From Actinomycetes bacterium (GTDB lineage Bacteria > Actinomycetota > Actinomycetes > Actinomycetales > Microbacteriaceae), in NCBI GenBank assembly GCA_023451265.1, contig JAEYAG010000099.1, positions 1-14,730 of the forward strand: 14,730 nucleotides of DNA, read 5' to 3'. The position numbers and the translations under genes were made by a program. Under the pieces are notes generated by a model, which worked only from the letters and a program-made list of their open reading frames with translations, had not been told where the DNA came from and searched no databases. Shown here piece by piece: positions 1 through 8,216 of the stretch. Position 1 is the first letter of the stretch; each line of letters starts with the position of its first letter.

Positions 1-3000
1 CCGGCGGCCGAGGTGTGGTTGAACACCTCGTCGAGCACGACCTGCAGGCCCATGCCGTGCAGCGCCCCCACCATCGAACGGAACTCGCTGACGCGCGCAC
101 CGCCCTCGGGATTCACCGCGTACGACCCCTCCGGCGCCTGGTAGTGGAACGGGTCGTAGCCCCAGTTGAAGCCGTCCGCGTCGGCGACGGCAGCCACGCA
201 CGCCTGCTGCTGGTCGGAGTCGGGCGCGTACGACGCGAGGTCGCACGCCGGAACGGCCTGCGCCGCGCGGTCCTCCTCGATCGTCGCGATGTCGAACGAC
301 GGCAGCAGGTGCACCGTGTTGATGCCGGCGGAGGCCAGCTGCGTCAACTGCTGCGTACCGGCGCTGTCGCGCGTGAACGCGAGATACGTGCCGCGCTCGG
401 CGGCGGGCACCGTCTCGTCGGTGATCGAGAAGTCGCGGATGTGCAGCTCGTAGATCGCCCGATCGACGGCGTTCTCGATGACCGGAGCCGGGGTCTCGGA
501 CCACTGCCCGGGCTGCCAGGCAGGGTCGGCGAGGTCGATCGCGACCGAGCGCGTCGAGTTCGTCGTCAGGGCGATCGACGACGGATCCGTCACGGCGTTC
601 GTCTCGATCTTCCCGGTCGTCGGGGCGTAGACCACGACCTCCCATAGGTATTCGCTGCCGGTGAGGTCGGCGTCGCCCGCGACCGTCCAGGTGCCGGATG
701 CCGCGTCGAACGCGGCCTCGTGCCGGGTTGGCTCTCCGGTCCCGCCGGCGGGCCACGTCAGCAGGGTCGCCGTCTGCGCGGTGGGAGCCCAGAGCCGGAA
801 GGTGGGCGCGCCGCCGTCGAACGAGACGCCGAGCGGCTGGTCTTCGACGGCGTCGGCGTACAGGTCGTCGAGCACGCCCGGGATCTGCACACCCGTGAAC
901 GCCACGAGCGCACCGCCCGCGTCGCGCTGCGCGACCGCGACCTGCCCGCGCAGCAGCGCGGCCACGGCGTCACGGTCCTGCCCGTCGACGTGCAGCGCGA
1001 CGTATCCGGACAGCGCGGGGAACCGCTCGCGTTGCGCGGCGGTGAGGCCGCTCGCGATGCGGGTGAGCGCGATCGGCTCACCGCCCGTGACAGCACCGTC
1101 CGTCACCGCGAGGCCGGCCGCCGCGGACCCGTACAGCTCCCACGTCGCGGCATCCGCCTTCGCGCCCAGCTCCCCCGGCCAGACGATCGTCTCGGCGTCG
1201 ATCCAGTGCGCGCGCGACTGCCCCGTGCCCGCCAGCGGCGGATCGGCCGACGTGATCTCGAGCACGTGCGTCGCGAGGTCGTAGCGGAAGGTCACCCGCT
1301 TGCCCTCGGTCGCCGAGAAGTCGATGTTGGGGCCGTCCTTCACGCCGCCCTCGCCGTAGTTCTCGTTCCAGGTCAGGCCGTGCGTGACCTTCACCTGGTA
1401 CGCGCCGGTCGCGATCTTCGTCGTGGAGTACTCCAGAATGCCGTCGCCGTCGCCGTCGAACATGAGCGTCGCGAGGCATCCCGGCGCCCAGTCCATGCTG
1501 CAGCCGACCTGCGACTGGAACGAGCCGGCGAGGGTCACGGCGGGTCCGTCGGCGGTGGAACGCACGAGCTTCGTGCGCGGATCGAACCAGAACGTCACCG
1601 GTCCGCCGGCGTGCGAGAGCGCGATGTTCGCCCCGCTCGCCACACCGTTCGCGCCGTAGTTCTCGTCCCAGCTCTTCTCGGTCGCGACCTTGTACTCGTA
1701 GTCGCCGGCCGGCAGGTCGACGGTGAGCTGCCAGATGCCGTCGACCAGCGTCATCTGCGCCTGGTCGCAATCGGGTGCCCAGTCGCCCGCGCAGCCCATC
1801 TCGGTGTTGAGCGACCCCGGGATGCTGACGAAGTCGTACGCCGTCGCCTCCTCGGGCTCCTCCGGCTCGGGCTCCTCGACGAGCGTGACGCGGTTGCCGA
1901 CCGAGGCGTACGTGGATGCCGCGGAGCGGTGACCTGCGGCATCCGTCGACACGGCGCGGTACTCGATCAGCGTCCCGGCGGCGAGGCCGTCGACGTCGTG
2001 GTAGACCCCGGGGGTGGTGTCCTCGGCGGTGCCGAGCGCGTGCCACTCGTCGCCGCCGACGACCCGCCACGCGAAGCTCGTCTGCCGCCACGACTGGTCG
2101 GCCGTCGCCGAGACGGCGACCGAACCCGCCAGACCCGCGCCGGCGGCCGGCACGGTCACCTGCAGCGCCGCGGCCTCGCTCGGCGCGGTGACGGTGCGGT
2201 CGGCCCGGTAGACGACCGCCGACAGCGCCGGGACGGTGACGGATGCCGCGGCAGCCGCGTCACTGGTCGTGGTGCCGGTCGCGCCGTAGAGACCCGTGAA
2301 CGTGGCCGCCGCGGTCAGCGTCGGCACCGACACCGTCGCCGCCGAGGCGGTGTTGTTGAGCGCGACGAGGTACTCGACCTTCTCCGCCGCGTCGACGCGC
2401 GAGAAGGCGTAGACGCCGTCCTCCGCGAACCGCTCGATCTGCGCCCCGTCGACGAGCGCGGGGTGCGCGGCGCGCAGGTCGGCGAGCCCGGCGATGTGCT
2501 GGTAGAGCACGGCGTCGGTGTCGTAGCGATCCACCGATCCGGCGGTCGTGCCGTCGATGAGCGTCTGGTTCTGGTACTCGGCCACGTCGCTGGCGAACAG
2601 GCTCTGCCGCGCGCTCTTGTCGTTGCCGGGGTCGGCGCCCGTGAAGCCCTGCTCGTCGCCGTAGTAGACGACCGGCTGGCCGCGGCTGAGGAACATCAGG
2701 TCGTGCGCGAGCTGGTCACGCGCCTGCGCATCGGCGGACTTCTTCAGGAAGTAGCCGATGCGGCCCATGTCGTGGTTGCCGAGGAACGTCGGCAGCGCCG
2801 TCGCCGACGAATCCGGCGTGGTGTAGCGGTCATCGCCCGCGAACAGCTTCTGCAGCACCGTCGCGTCGCCGCCCTTGGCGAAACTCGTCGCCGCCGACTG
2901 GAATGTGAAGTCGAGCACCGAGCTCATGTCGGTGTCGCGGACGTAGGGCGCGAGCAGCGCCGGGTCGGCGTCGTACACCTCGCCGAACATGAAGAAGTCG

Positions 3001-4334
3001 CTCTTGCCCTTGCTGTGCGCGTAATCGAGCACCTGGGTCGTCCAGCCCTGCCAGAACTCGAAGTTCACGTGCTTGGCGGTGTCGATGCGGAACCCGTCGA
3101 TGCCGAGGTCGATCCACGTCTGGTACACCTGCGCGAAGCCGTCGACGACCGCAGGGTTCTCGGTCATGAGGTCGTCGAGGCCGGAGAAATCGCCGTACGT
3201 CGTGGACTCGCCCGAGTAGGTCGAGTCGCCGCGGTTGTGGTACAGCGTGACGTCGTTGAGCCACGCCGGCACCTTGATGTCCTTCTCGGCGTCGGCGACG
3301 ACGGGCGTGTAGGGGAAGCTCGTCGCGGCATCCATCGCGGGGAACGTGCTCGTCCCGGCGTAGTCCGCGGGGTCGAACGCGGTGCCCGCGGCATCCGTGT
3401 AGGGCGACGTCGCCTGGTCGACGTACGTGTACTGGTTCTCGGCGTACGAGATGACGTCGGCGGTGTGGTTGGTGATGATGTCGAAGTAGACGTCGATGCC
3501 GCGCGCATGCGCGTCGTCGATGAGCGCCTTCAGCTCGTCGTTGGTGCCGAGGTGCGGGTCGATCTGGGTGAAGTCGGTGATCCAGTAGCCGTGATAGCCG
3601 GCGCTCGCGTCGGCGCCGAGGCCCTGCACCGGCTTGTTCTTGAAGCTCGGCGTGAGCCAGATCGCGGTCGTGCCGAGACCGGCGATGTAGTCGAGGTTCT
3701 GCTGCAGGCCGGCGAGGTCGCCGCCGTTGTAGAAGCCGGTCGAGGTGGGGTCGAACCCCGTCGTGAGCCGGTCGCCGGTGAGACCGCCGGTGTCGTTCGC
3801 GGTGTCGCCGTTGGCGAACCGATCGGTCATCACGAAGTAGAACTGCTTGCCGTCGCCGGCCTGGCGCACCGGCGCGACGACGAGCGCGTCGTCGGCGGCG
3901 GTGTACCCGGAGGCCAGCGACTCGACCTCGACCCCGATGCGGTGGCTCTCGTCGTCGTACACGAACCGAAGCGTCGCGGGTCCGTCGATCGTCAGCGGGA
4001 TGTTCGCCCCGCCCGCCGCGCCGTCGGCGCCGTAGCTCTCGTCCCACGCCCCGTTCAGCGCGACCTTGTACTCGTAGGTGCCGGCGGGCACGTCGAACGT
4101 GCGCGCGTACTGCGACGTTCCCGAGACCGGCTCGAGCACGGTCGCGGCGCACGCGGGGTCCCAGTCGCCGGGGCATCCGATCTCGCTCTGCAGGCTCCCG
4201 ACGAGGGCCGGGCTGCGGTCGGCGGCGGCGGAGGGCGCCGCCACGACGGCGACGGCTCCCGCGGCCACGAGCACCGCGGTCGTGAGCGCCGCGAGGCGCC
4301 GGCGAGCAGCAGAGGACAGGGTCATCGTCGACAC
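1..4334 (-). CDS. pulA: Secreted bifunctional alpha-amylase/pullulanase (amylopullulanase), 3' end outside window
   Basis: Extracellular enzyme predicted to cut alpha-1,4 and alpha-1,6 bonds of starch, glycogen or pullulan. I read 1444 codons from the minus strand without a stop; the frame is still open at base 1. GTG at 4334 is preferred over ATG 4325 because AGGAG lies 5 nt before it. Domains: Sec signal peptide (about 1-39, ending PSAAA); X25 module (43-137); GH13 alpha-amylase (about 164-710) with DIITNH, GFRIDTAKH (nucleophile D418), GEVY (acid E452) and FLGNHD (D522); Fn3-like segment; Glu/Pro linker; two X25 modules (834-1027); a pullulanase N-terminal part with FRLWAPTA; YELHIRDFS; and GYDPFHY. 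The window ends just after the second catalytic region I (DEVFNHT). So the first active site is complete and the second is only begun. Alpha-amylase plus pullulanase on one chain is known from Bifidobacterium ApuB-type enzymes; the X25 module is known from amylopullulanases. It is transcribed divergently from the nucleotidase gene. Confidence 0.93.
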   Translation of the reverse strand, partial: MSTMTLSSAARRRLAALTTAVLVAAGAVAVVAAPSAAADRSPALVGSLQSEIGCPGDWDPACAATVLEPVSGTSQYARTFDVPAGTYEYKVALNGAWDESYGADGAAGGANIPLTIDGPATLRFVYDDESHRIGVEVESLASGYTAADDALVVAPVRQAGDGKQFYFVMTDRFANGDTANDTGGLTGDRLTTGFDPTSTGFYNGGDLAGLQQNLDYIAGLGTTAIWLTPSFKNKPVQGLGADASAGYHGYWITDFTQIDPHLGTNDELKALIDDAHARGIDVYFDIITNHTADVISYAENQYTYVDQATSPYTDAAGTAFDPADYAGTSTFPAMDAATSFPYTPVVADAEKDIKVPAWLNDVTLYHNRGDSTYSGESTTYGDFSGLDDLMTENPAVVDGFAQVYQTWIDLGIDGFRIDTAKHVNFEFWQGWTTQVLDYAHSKGKSDFFMFGEVYDADPALLAPYVRDTDMSSVLDFTFQSAATSFAKGGDATVLQKLFAGDDRYTTPDSSATALPTFLGNHDMGRIGYFLKKSADAQARDQLAHDLMFLSRGQPVVYYGDEQGFTGADPGNDKSARQSLFASDVAEYQNQTLIDGTTAGSVDRYDTDAVLYQHIAGLADLRAAHPALVDGAQIERFAEDGVYAFSRVDAAEKVEYLVALNNTASAATVSVPTLTAAATFTGLYGATGTTTSDAAAAASVTVPALSAVVYRADRTVTAPSEAAALQVTVPAAGAGLAGSVAVSATADQSWRQTSFAWRVVGGDEWHALGTAEDTTPGVYHDVDGLAAGTLIEYRAVSTDAAGHRSAASTYASVGNRVTLVEEPEPEEPEEATAYDFVSIPGSLNTEMGCAGDWAPDCDQAQMTLVDGIWQLTVDLPAGDYEYKVATEKSWDENYGANGVASGANIALSHAGGPVTFWFDPRTKLVRSTADGPAVTLAGSFQSQVGCSMDWAPGCLATLMFDGDGDGILEYSTTKIATGAYQVKVTHGLTWNENYGEGGVKDGPNIDFSATEGKRVTFRYDLATHVLEITSADPPLAGTGQSRAHWIDAETIVWPGELGAKADAATWELYGSAAAGLAVTDGAVTGGEPIALTRIASGLTAAQRERFPALSGYVALHVDGQDRDAVAALLRGQVAVAQRDAGGALVAFTGVQIPGVLDDLYADAVEDQPLGVSFDGGAPTFRLWAPTAQTATLLTWPAGGTGEPTRHEAAFDAASGTWTVAGDADLTGSEYLWEVVVYAPTTGKIETNAVTDPSSIALTTNSTRSVAIDLADPAWQPGQWSETPAPVIENAVDRAIYELHIRDFSITDETVPAAERGTYLAFTRDSAGTQQLTQLASAGINTVHLLPSFDIATIEEDRAAQAVPACDLASYAPDSDQQQACVAAVADADGFNWGYDPFHYQAPEGSYAVNPEGGARVSEFRSMVGALHGMGLQVVLDEVFNHTSAA
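1253..1538 (-). repeat. X25 domain, copy 3 (tandem with copy 2)
   Basis: Third X25 module, with LAGSFQSQVGC, DWAPGC, YQVKV, TWNENYGEGG and GPNI. It includes the acidic loop FDGDGDGILEY, absent from copies 1 and 2, which looks like a Ca-binding DxDxDG loop. It precedes the pullulanase N-terminal region. Confidence 0.82.
1562..1835 (-). repeat. X25 domain, copy 2 (between amylase and pullulanase halves)
   Basis: Second X25 module, starting with SIPGSLNTEMGC and containing DWAP, YEYKVA, SWDENYG and SGANI. It follows the acidic Glu/Pro linker (about 1840-1880) and is followed at once by copy 3. Together they sit as a tandem spacer between the two catalytic halves. Confidence 0.82.
3920..4208 (-). 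repeat. X25 domain, copy 1 (before the amylase domain)
   Basis: First of three X25-type (amylopullulanase/SusE-like) modules in the protein. Landmarks shared by the copies are GS(L/F)(N/Q)(S/T)(E/Q)(I/M/V)GC, DW(D/A)P, a YEYKVA-type strand, a WDE(S/N)YG motif, and GGANI before an F-x-(Y/F)D strand. Such modules are thought to bind starch or act as beta-sandwich spacers. It is clearly diverged from copies 2 and 3, so it is not a recent duplication. Confidence 0.8.
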
Positions 4335-4339
4335 GGAAG

Positions 4340-4344
4340 CTCCT
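4340..4344 (-). promoter_or_regulatory. Ribosome-binding site that selects the GTG start of the amylopullulanase
   Basis: AGGAG on the minus strand lies 5 nt before GTG 4334 but 14 nt before the in-frame ATG 4325. The spacing favours GTG, adding three residues (MST) to the signal peptide. Confidence 0.65.
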
Positions 4345-4387
4345 GGGGGATCGTGGGCACGGCGACGTGCCAGGACTGTCGCGGTCC

Positions 4388-4417
4388 ACCATACTGTGAC
4401 CGGTCACAGGAGCGCAA
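4388..4417 (-). promoter_or_regulatory. Candidate sigma70-type promoter of the amylopullulanase gene
   Basis: On the minus strand, TTGCGC (-35, 4417-4412) and TATGGT (-10, 4393-4388) are separated by 18 nt, which would start transcription near 4381 and leave a leader of about 47 nt. The -10 fits TAnnnT well; the -35 keeps only TTG. The 16-bp palindrome at 4394-4409 fills almost the whole spacer, a layout in which a bound repressor would block RNA polymerase. Confidence 0.5.
4394..4409. promoter_or_regulatory. Perfect 16-bp palindrome, likely LacI-family operator
   Basis: CTGTGACCGGTCACAG is a perfect dyad. Its core fits the general LacI/CcpA-family pattern TGTnAnCGnTnACA, including the central CpG. 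It lies 60 bp upstream of the amylopullulanase start codon, between its putative -35 and -10. LacI-type repressors commonly control alpha-glucan genes in actinobacteria, so a maltose/maltodextrin-responsive regulator encoded elsewhere is the natural partner. A TetR-family operator is the main alternative; a CRP/GlxR site is unlikely because the half-sites are 4 nt apart rather than 6. Confidence 0.7.
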
Positions 4418-4448
4418 TGCCCCGATGCGGGCCCGGCGGATGCCGTCC

Positions 4449-4470
4449 GTTCACCCGAACGTCACGCGCG
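4449..4470 (+). promoter_or_regulatory. Possible PHO-box-like direct repeat upstream of the nucleotidase
   Basis: GTTCACCCGAA followed directly by CGTCACGCGCG forms two 11-nt units. The first matches the Streptomyces PhoP box core GTTCACC; the second matches the first at 6 of 11 positions. It ends 57 nt before the start codon of a 5'-nucleotidase, a typical phosphate-starvation gene. A weak -10 (GATAGT, 4485-4490) follows. An overlapping inverted repeat CGTTC-ACCC-GAACG (4448-4461) is an alternative reading. The second unit is poor, so this is only a candidate. Confidence 0.3.
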
Positions 4471-4527
4471 CGCCACCCCGCGCCGATAGTCAGGGAGCAT
4501 CCCCGCCCGCCCGACCTGAGGACACTC

Positions 4528-7500
4528 ATGCCTTCGCCTGTCCGACGTCGTGCACTCGGTGCCGCCACCACGGCTGCACTCGTCTGCACGCTCGCCCTGA
4601 CGCCCCTTATCGCCCCCTCGGCGGCCCTCGCCGCAGACGCTCCCGCGGTGCCCGTCGTGCACTCCGCCGACGACGCGGCCATCTCGCTGACGCCGATCGG
4701 CACGCACGCCACCGGCGTGTTCGGCGAGTCCGCCGCCGAGATCGTCGCCGCCCACGGCGACCGCCTGTTCGTCGTGAACGCGAAGGCCGGCTCAGTGACC
4801 GTGCTCGACTACTCCGACGCCACGCAGCCGACGGAGCTGTTCGCCATCGCCGCCGACGGCGTCGCGAACTCGGTGGCTGTCCGCGCCGACGGCCTCGGCG
4901 TCATCGCGCTCGAGAACCCCATCAAGACCGAGCCCGGCCGGCTCGTGTTCTTCGACGCGGATGCCGATGCCGCCACGATCCTGGGCAACGTGACCGTCGG
5001 GGCGCTCCCCGACATGGTGACGATCTCGAAGGACGGCCGGTTCGCCGTCGTCGCGAACGAGGGCGAGCCCGCCGCGGACTTCTCGGTCGACCCCGAGGGT
5101 TCGGTCGGCGTCGTGGCGCTGCCCACCACCAAGACGGCACCCGTGCAGAGCGACGTCCGCATCGCCGGCTTCGGCGCGTTCGAGGGTGCGAACCTCCCCG
5201 CCGGCGTCCGGGTCTTCGGACCCGACGTCGCCGCTCCCGACCAGGGCGAGCGCCCGCTCGAGGCGAACCGGGTGAGCCGCAACCTCGAGCCCGAGTACAT
5301 CACCGTCGACGGCGGCACGGCCTACGTCGCCGTGCAGGAGGCGAACGCGATCGCCGTCGTCGACCTCGCCTCGGCATCCGTCACCGATCTGTACTCGCTC
5401 GGATTCAAGGACCACGGCGCGGCCGGCAACGGCCTCGACGCGAGCGACCGCGACGAGGCGATCGACATCGCCACCTACCCGGGACTGAAGGGCGTGTACA
5501 TGCCCGACGGCGTGGCGTCGTACCAGGCGGGCGGGCAGACCTACCTCGTCACCGCCAACGAGGGCGACGCGCGCGAATGGGGCTCGTACATCGACGAGGC
5601 CCGCGTGAAGGACCTCGGAAAGAAGAAGCTGGCCGCCGTGTGCGCGGACAGCCCGCTCGCCGGGTTCACGGCGGACACCGCTCTCGGACGCCTGAAGATC
5701 GCGACGGATCTCGGCATCGCCGACGGCGCCGACTGCTACAGCGAGCTGTACAGCTACGGCGCACGCTCCTTCTCGATCTGGACCGCGGATGGTGAGCAGG
5801 TCTTCGACTCCGGCGACGGATTCGAGCAGGTGATCGCCGATGCCATCCCCGACTACTTCAACTCGGGTCACGACGAGACCGGGTTCGACACCCGCAGCGC
5901 CGCGAAGGGCCCCGAGCCCGAGAACGTCGCCATCGGCGCGGTGAACGGCCGCACCTACGCGTTCGTCGGGCTCGAGCGGGTCGGCGGGATCATGGTCTAC
6001 GACATCACCGACCCTGCGGCATCCTCCTTCGTCACGTACGTCAACAACCGCGACTTCGCGGCGGGCGAAGAGCCGAGCGCCGCGTCGCTCGACCTGGGCG
6101 CCGAGGGCGTCACGTTCATCCCCGCCGACCAGTCGACCACGGGAGAGCCGCTGCTGGCCGTCGCGAACGAGGTGTCGGGAACGACGACCCTGTTCGCGAT
6201 CGATGACGGCCTGACCGACATCCAGGTGCTGACGATCAACGACTTCCACGGTCGCATCGAGCAGAACCTCGCGAACGGCGAGGCCGGAGCCGCCGTGCTC
6301 GCCGGCGCGGTCGACGCCTTCGAGGCGCAGAACCCGAACACGCTGTTCGTCTCGGCGGGCGACAACATCGGGGCATCCACCTTCACGTCCTTCATCCAGC
6401 AGGACACGCCGACGATCCAGGCGCTGAAGGCCGCCGGTCTCGACGTCGGCGCCGTCGGAAACCACGAGTTCGACGCCGGCTTCGCCGATCTGAAGGACCG
6501 CGTCACCCCGGGCCTCGGCGGCAGCCACCTGTCCCTGGGCGCGAACGTCTACCTGAAGGGCACGAAGACTCCGGCGCTCGACGAGTTCCGCATCGAGACC
6601 GTCGACGGTGTGCGCATCGCCTTCATCGGCACCGTCACCGAGCAGACCGCCGCGATGGTCACCCCGACGGGGATCGCCGGCATCGAGTTCGGCGACCAGC
6701 TCGAGGCCGTGAACCGGGTGGCGGCGAAGATCACCGACGGCGACCTCGCCGACGTCATCGTGCTGCTCACCCACGAGGGCCCCGCGACGGGGTCGTGCGA
6801 CGCGGTCGCCGGCGACACCACGGTGTTCGGCGACCTCATCCGCGGCGCGTCCGCCGACGTGGATGCCATCGTCACCGGCCACACGCACCAGTCTTTCGCG
6901 TGCGAGGTCGAAGGCCCCGCCGGCGAGCGCCCCGTCATCCAGGCGCACCAGTACGGCACGACGCTCGGCAAGCTCGACCTCACGGTCGACTCCGCCACGA
7001 AGGAGCTCGTCTCGATCACGCCGTCGCTCGTGCCCCTCGTCGTCGGCGGCGCCGCTGCGTTCCCGGCGGACCCCGCCGTCGCGCAGATCGTGACGGATGC
7101 CGTCAAGGTCGCCGACCGCGAAGGCACCGTCGAGGTCGGCACCATCAGCGGCGACATCCTGCGCGGCGGCACGAACGGGTCGGACCGCGGTGTCGAGTCC
7201 TCGCTCGGCAACCTCGTCGCCGACCTGTACCTGTGGGCGACCTCGAACGAGGACTACGCGGGAACGCCCGCGCAGATCGGGCTCATGAACCCGGGCGGCC
7301 TGCGCGCCGACCTCGTCAAGGTCGGCGACGGCACCGTCACCGTCCGCGACGTGGCGAACGTGCAGCCCTTCGCGAACACGCTCGTGACGGTCACCCTCAC
7401 CGGGGCGCAGCTGAAGGCCGTTCTCGAGGAACAGTGGCAGCCCGACGGTTCGTCGCGGCCGAAGCTGCACCTGGGCGTGTCGGAGGGCTTCTCGTACGAG

Positions 7501-8199
7501 TACGACCCGGCGGCCGCGCGCGGCGCACGCATCACGTCGATGAGCCTCGACGGCAAGGCGATCGCCGCGACCGACCGCTTCACCGTGGTGACGAACTCGT
7601 TCCTCGCCGCCGGCGGCGACAACTTCGTCACCTTCGCGGCGGGCACCGACCGCACCGACACCGGTCAGGTCGACCTGCAGGCGACGGTCGCGTACTTCGC
7701 GGCCCACGACGTCGTCGACCCGGCGCCCCTCGGTCGCGCGGTCCTCGCCTCCGGCGGCGGCGAGCTGCCGGGCACCGGCGGGCCCACCGACGCCGAGCTC
7801 GGTGCCGCGCTCGAGGGCGCGACCATCGACTACGGCCCCGGCCGCGTCGAGCAGGGAGACGCCTTCACGGTGAACATCGCCGGGTTGCTGCCGGGTCAGC
7901 AGATTGCGGCGACGCTGTTCAGCGACCCGATCGTGATCACCGGCATCCCCGCCGCAGGCGCAGACGGACGTGTCTCGTTCACGGTCACCGTGCCGGCGAA
8001 CCTGACCCCCGGCGCGCACACGCTCGTGCTCACGTCGGGCACGGGTGAGGTGCGCCTCGCAGTGACGGTCCTGGCCGACGGCACGCTCGCCGCGACGGGC
8101 GGCACGTTCCCGATCGGATTCGTGACGGTGCTCGCCGCGGTCGCCTTGGCGCTCGGCGTGCTCGCGCTGCGGCGCCGGCGCGCGGACGCCGCGGCCTGA
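4528..8199 (+). CDS. Cell-wall-anchored choice-of-anchor I / 5'-nucleotidase fusion protein
   Basis: Secreted 1223-residue surface protein predicted to dephosphorylate extracellular nucleotides or related phosphoesters. ATG 4528 is chosen because GAGGA lies 5 nt upstream and a clear signal peptide follows (about 1-36, RRR, hydrophobic core, SAALA). Residues about 50-555 are a choice-of-anchor I domain, a repeat-rich, propeller-like region (LTPIGTHATG, LFVVNA, SNEGDAREW-like TANEGDAREW). Residues about 568-800 are a calcineurin-like metallophosphoesterase with NDFHG (D572, H574), GDN (D612), GNHE (N645, H646), H749 and GHTH (H785, H787). Residues about 850-1045 are a 5'-nucleotidase C-terminal domain with NPGGLR (921) and AAGGDNF (D1031). 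An Ig-like segment follows. The C terminus is a sorting signal: LAATG (1187-1191), a hydrophobic helix and RRRR, fitting LAxTG class E sortases. All metal-ligand motifs are present. The exact substrate is not visible. Confidence 0.93.
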   Translation: MPSPVRRRALGAATTAALVCTLALTPLIAPSAALAADAPAVPVVHSADDAAISLTPIGTHATGVFGESAAEIVAAHGDRLFVVNAKAGSVTVLDYSDATQPTELFAIAADGVANSVAVRADGLGVIALENPIKTEPGRLVFFDADADAATILGNVTVGALPDMVTISKDGRFAVVANEGEPAADFSVDPEGSVGVVALPTTKTAPVQSDVRIAGFGAFEGANLPAGVRVFGPDVAAPDQGERPLEANRVSRNLEPEYITVDGGTAYVAVQEANAIAVVDLASASVTDLYSLGFKDHGAAGNGLDASDRDEAIDIATYPGLKGVYMPDGVASYQAGGQTYLVTANEGDAREWGSYIDEARVKDLGKKKLAAVCADSPLAGFTADTALGRLKIATDLGIADGADCYSELYSYGARSFSIWTADGEQVFDSGDGFEQVIADAIPDYFNSGHDETGFDTRSAAKGPEPENVAIGAVNGRTYAFVGLERVGGIMVYDITDPAASSFVTYVNNRDFAAGEEPSAASLDLGAEGVTFIPADQSTTGEPLLAVANEVSGTTTLFAIDDGLTDIQVLTINDFHGRIEQNLANGEAGAAVLAGAVDAFEAQNPNTLFVSAGDNIGASTFTSFIQQDTPTIQALKAAGLDVGAVGNHEFDAGFADLKDRVTPGLGGSHLSLGANVYLKGTKTPALDEFRIETVDGVRIAFIGTVTEQTAAMVTPTGIAGIEFGDQLEAVNRVAAKITDGDLADVIVLLTHEGPATGSCDAVAGDTTVFGDLIRGASADVDAIVTGHTHQSFACEVEGPAGERPVIQAHQYGTTLGKLDLTVDSATKELVSITPSLVPLVVGGAAAFPADPAVAQIVTDAVKVADREGTVEVGTISGDILRGGTNGSDRGVESSLGNLVADLYLWATSNEDYAGTPAQIGLMNPGGLRADLVKVGDGTVTVRDVANVQPFANTLVTVTLTGAQLKAVLEEQWQPDGSSRPKLHLGVSEGFSYEYDPAAARGARITSMSLDGKAIAATDRFTVVTNSFLAAGGDNFVTFAAGTDRTDTGQVDLQATVAYFAAHDVVDPAPLGRAVLASGGGELPGTGGPTDAELGAALEGATIDYGPGRVEQGDAFTVNIAGLLPGQQIAATLFSDPIVITGIPAAGADGRVSFTVTVPANLTPGAHTLVLTSGTGEVRLAVTVLADGTLAATGGTFPIGFVTVLAAVALALGVLALRRRRADAAA

Positions 8200-8216
8200 C
8201 CCGGGACGCTACGGCG

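Noticed and set aside
2830..4407. A 525-codon minus-strand frame overlapping the amylase
   Set aside because: Out-of-frame reading on the same strand; Arg-rich and without motifs. The true frame contains the GH13 catalytic regions.
4394..4409. CRP/GlxR cAMP-receptor site
   Set aside because: The half-sites TGTGA and TCACA are present but 4 nt apart instead of 6; the central CpG and overall pattern fit a LacI-type operator better.
4078..4527. Upstream extension of the nucleotidase reading frame to ATG 4078
   Set aside because: This stretch lies over the divergent promoter region and the 5' end of the amylase. The signal peptide and ribosome-binding site place the real start at 4528.
720..5795. 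A 1691-codon plus-strand open frame across most of the left third
   Set aside because: It is antisense to the amylopullulanase and then out of frame inside the nucleotidase. Its translation is rich in Arg/Gly/Val with no domains or motifs, as expected from G/C-rich third positions read on the wrong strand or frame.
4792..8019. A 1075-codon minus-strand open frame
   Set aside because: Antisense shadow of the nucleotidase, whose frame has a signal peptide, all metal motifs and a sorting signal. The antisense product is low-complexity Arg/Val/Asp.
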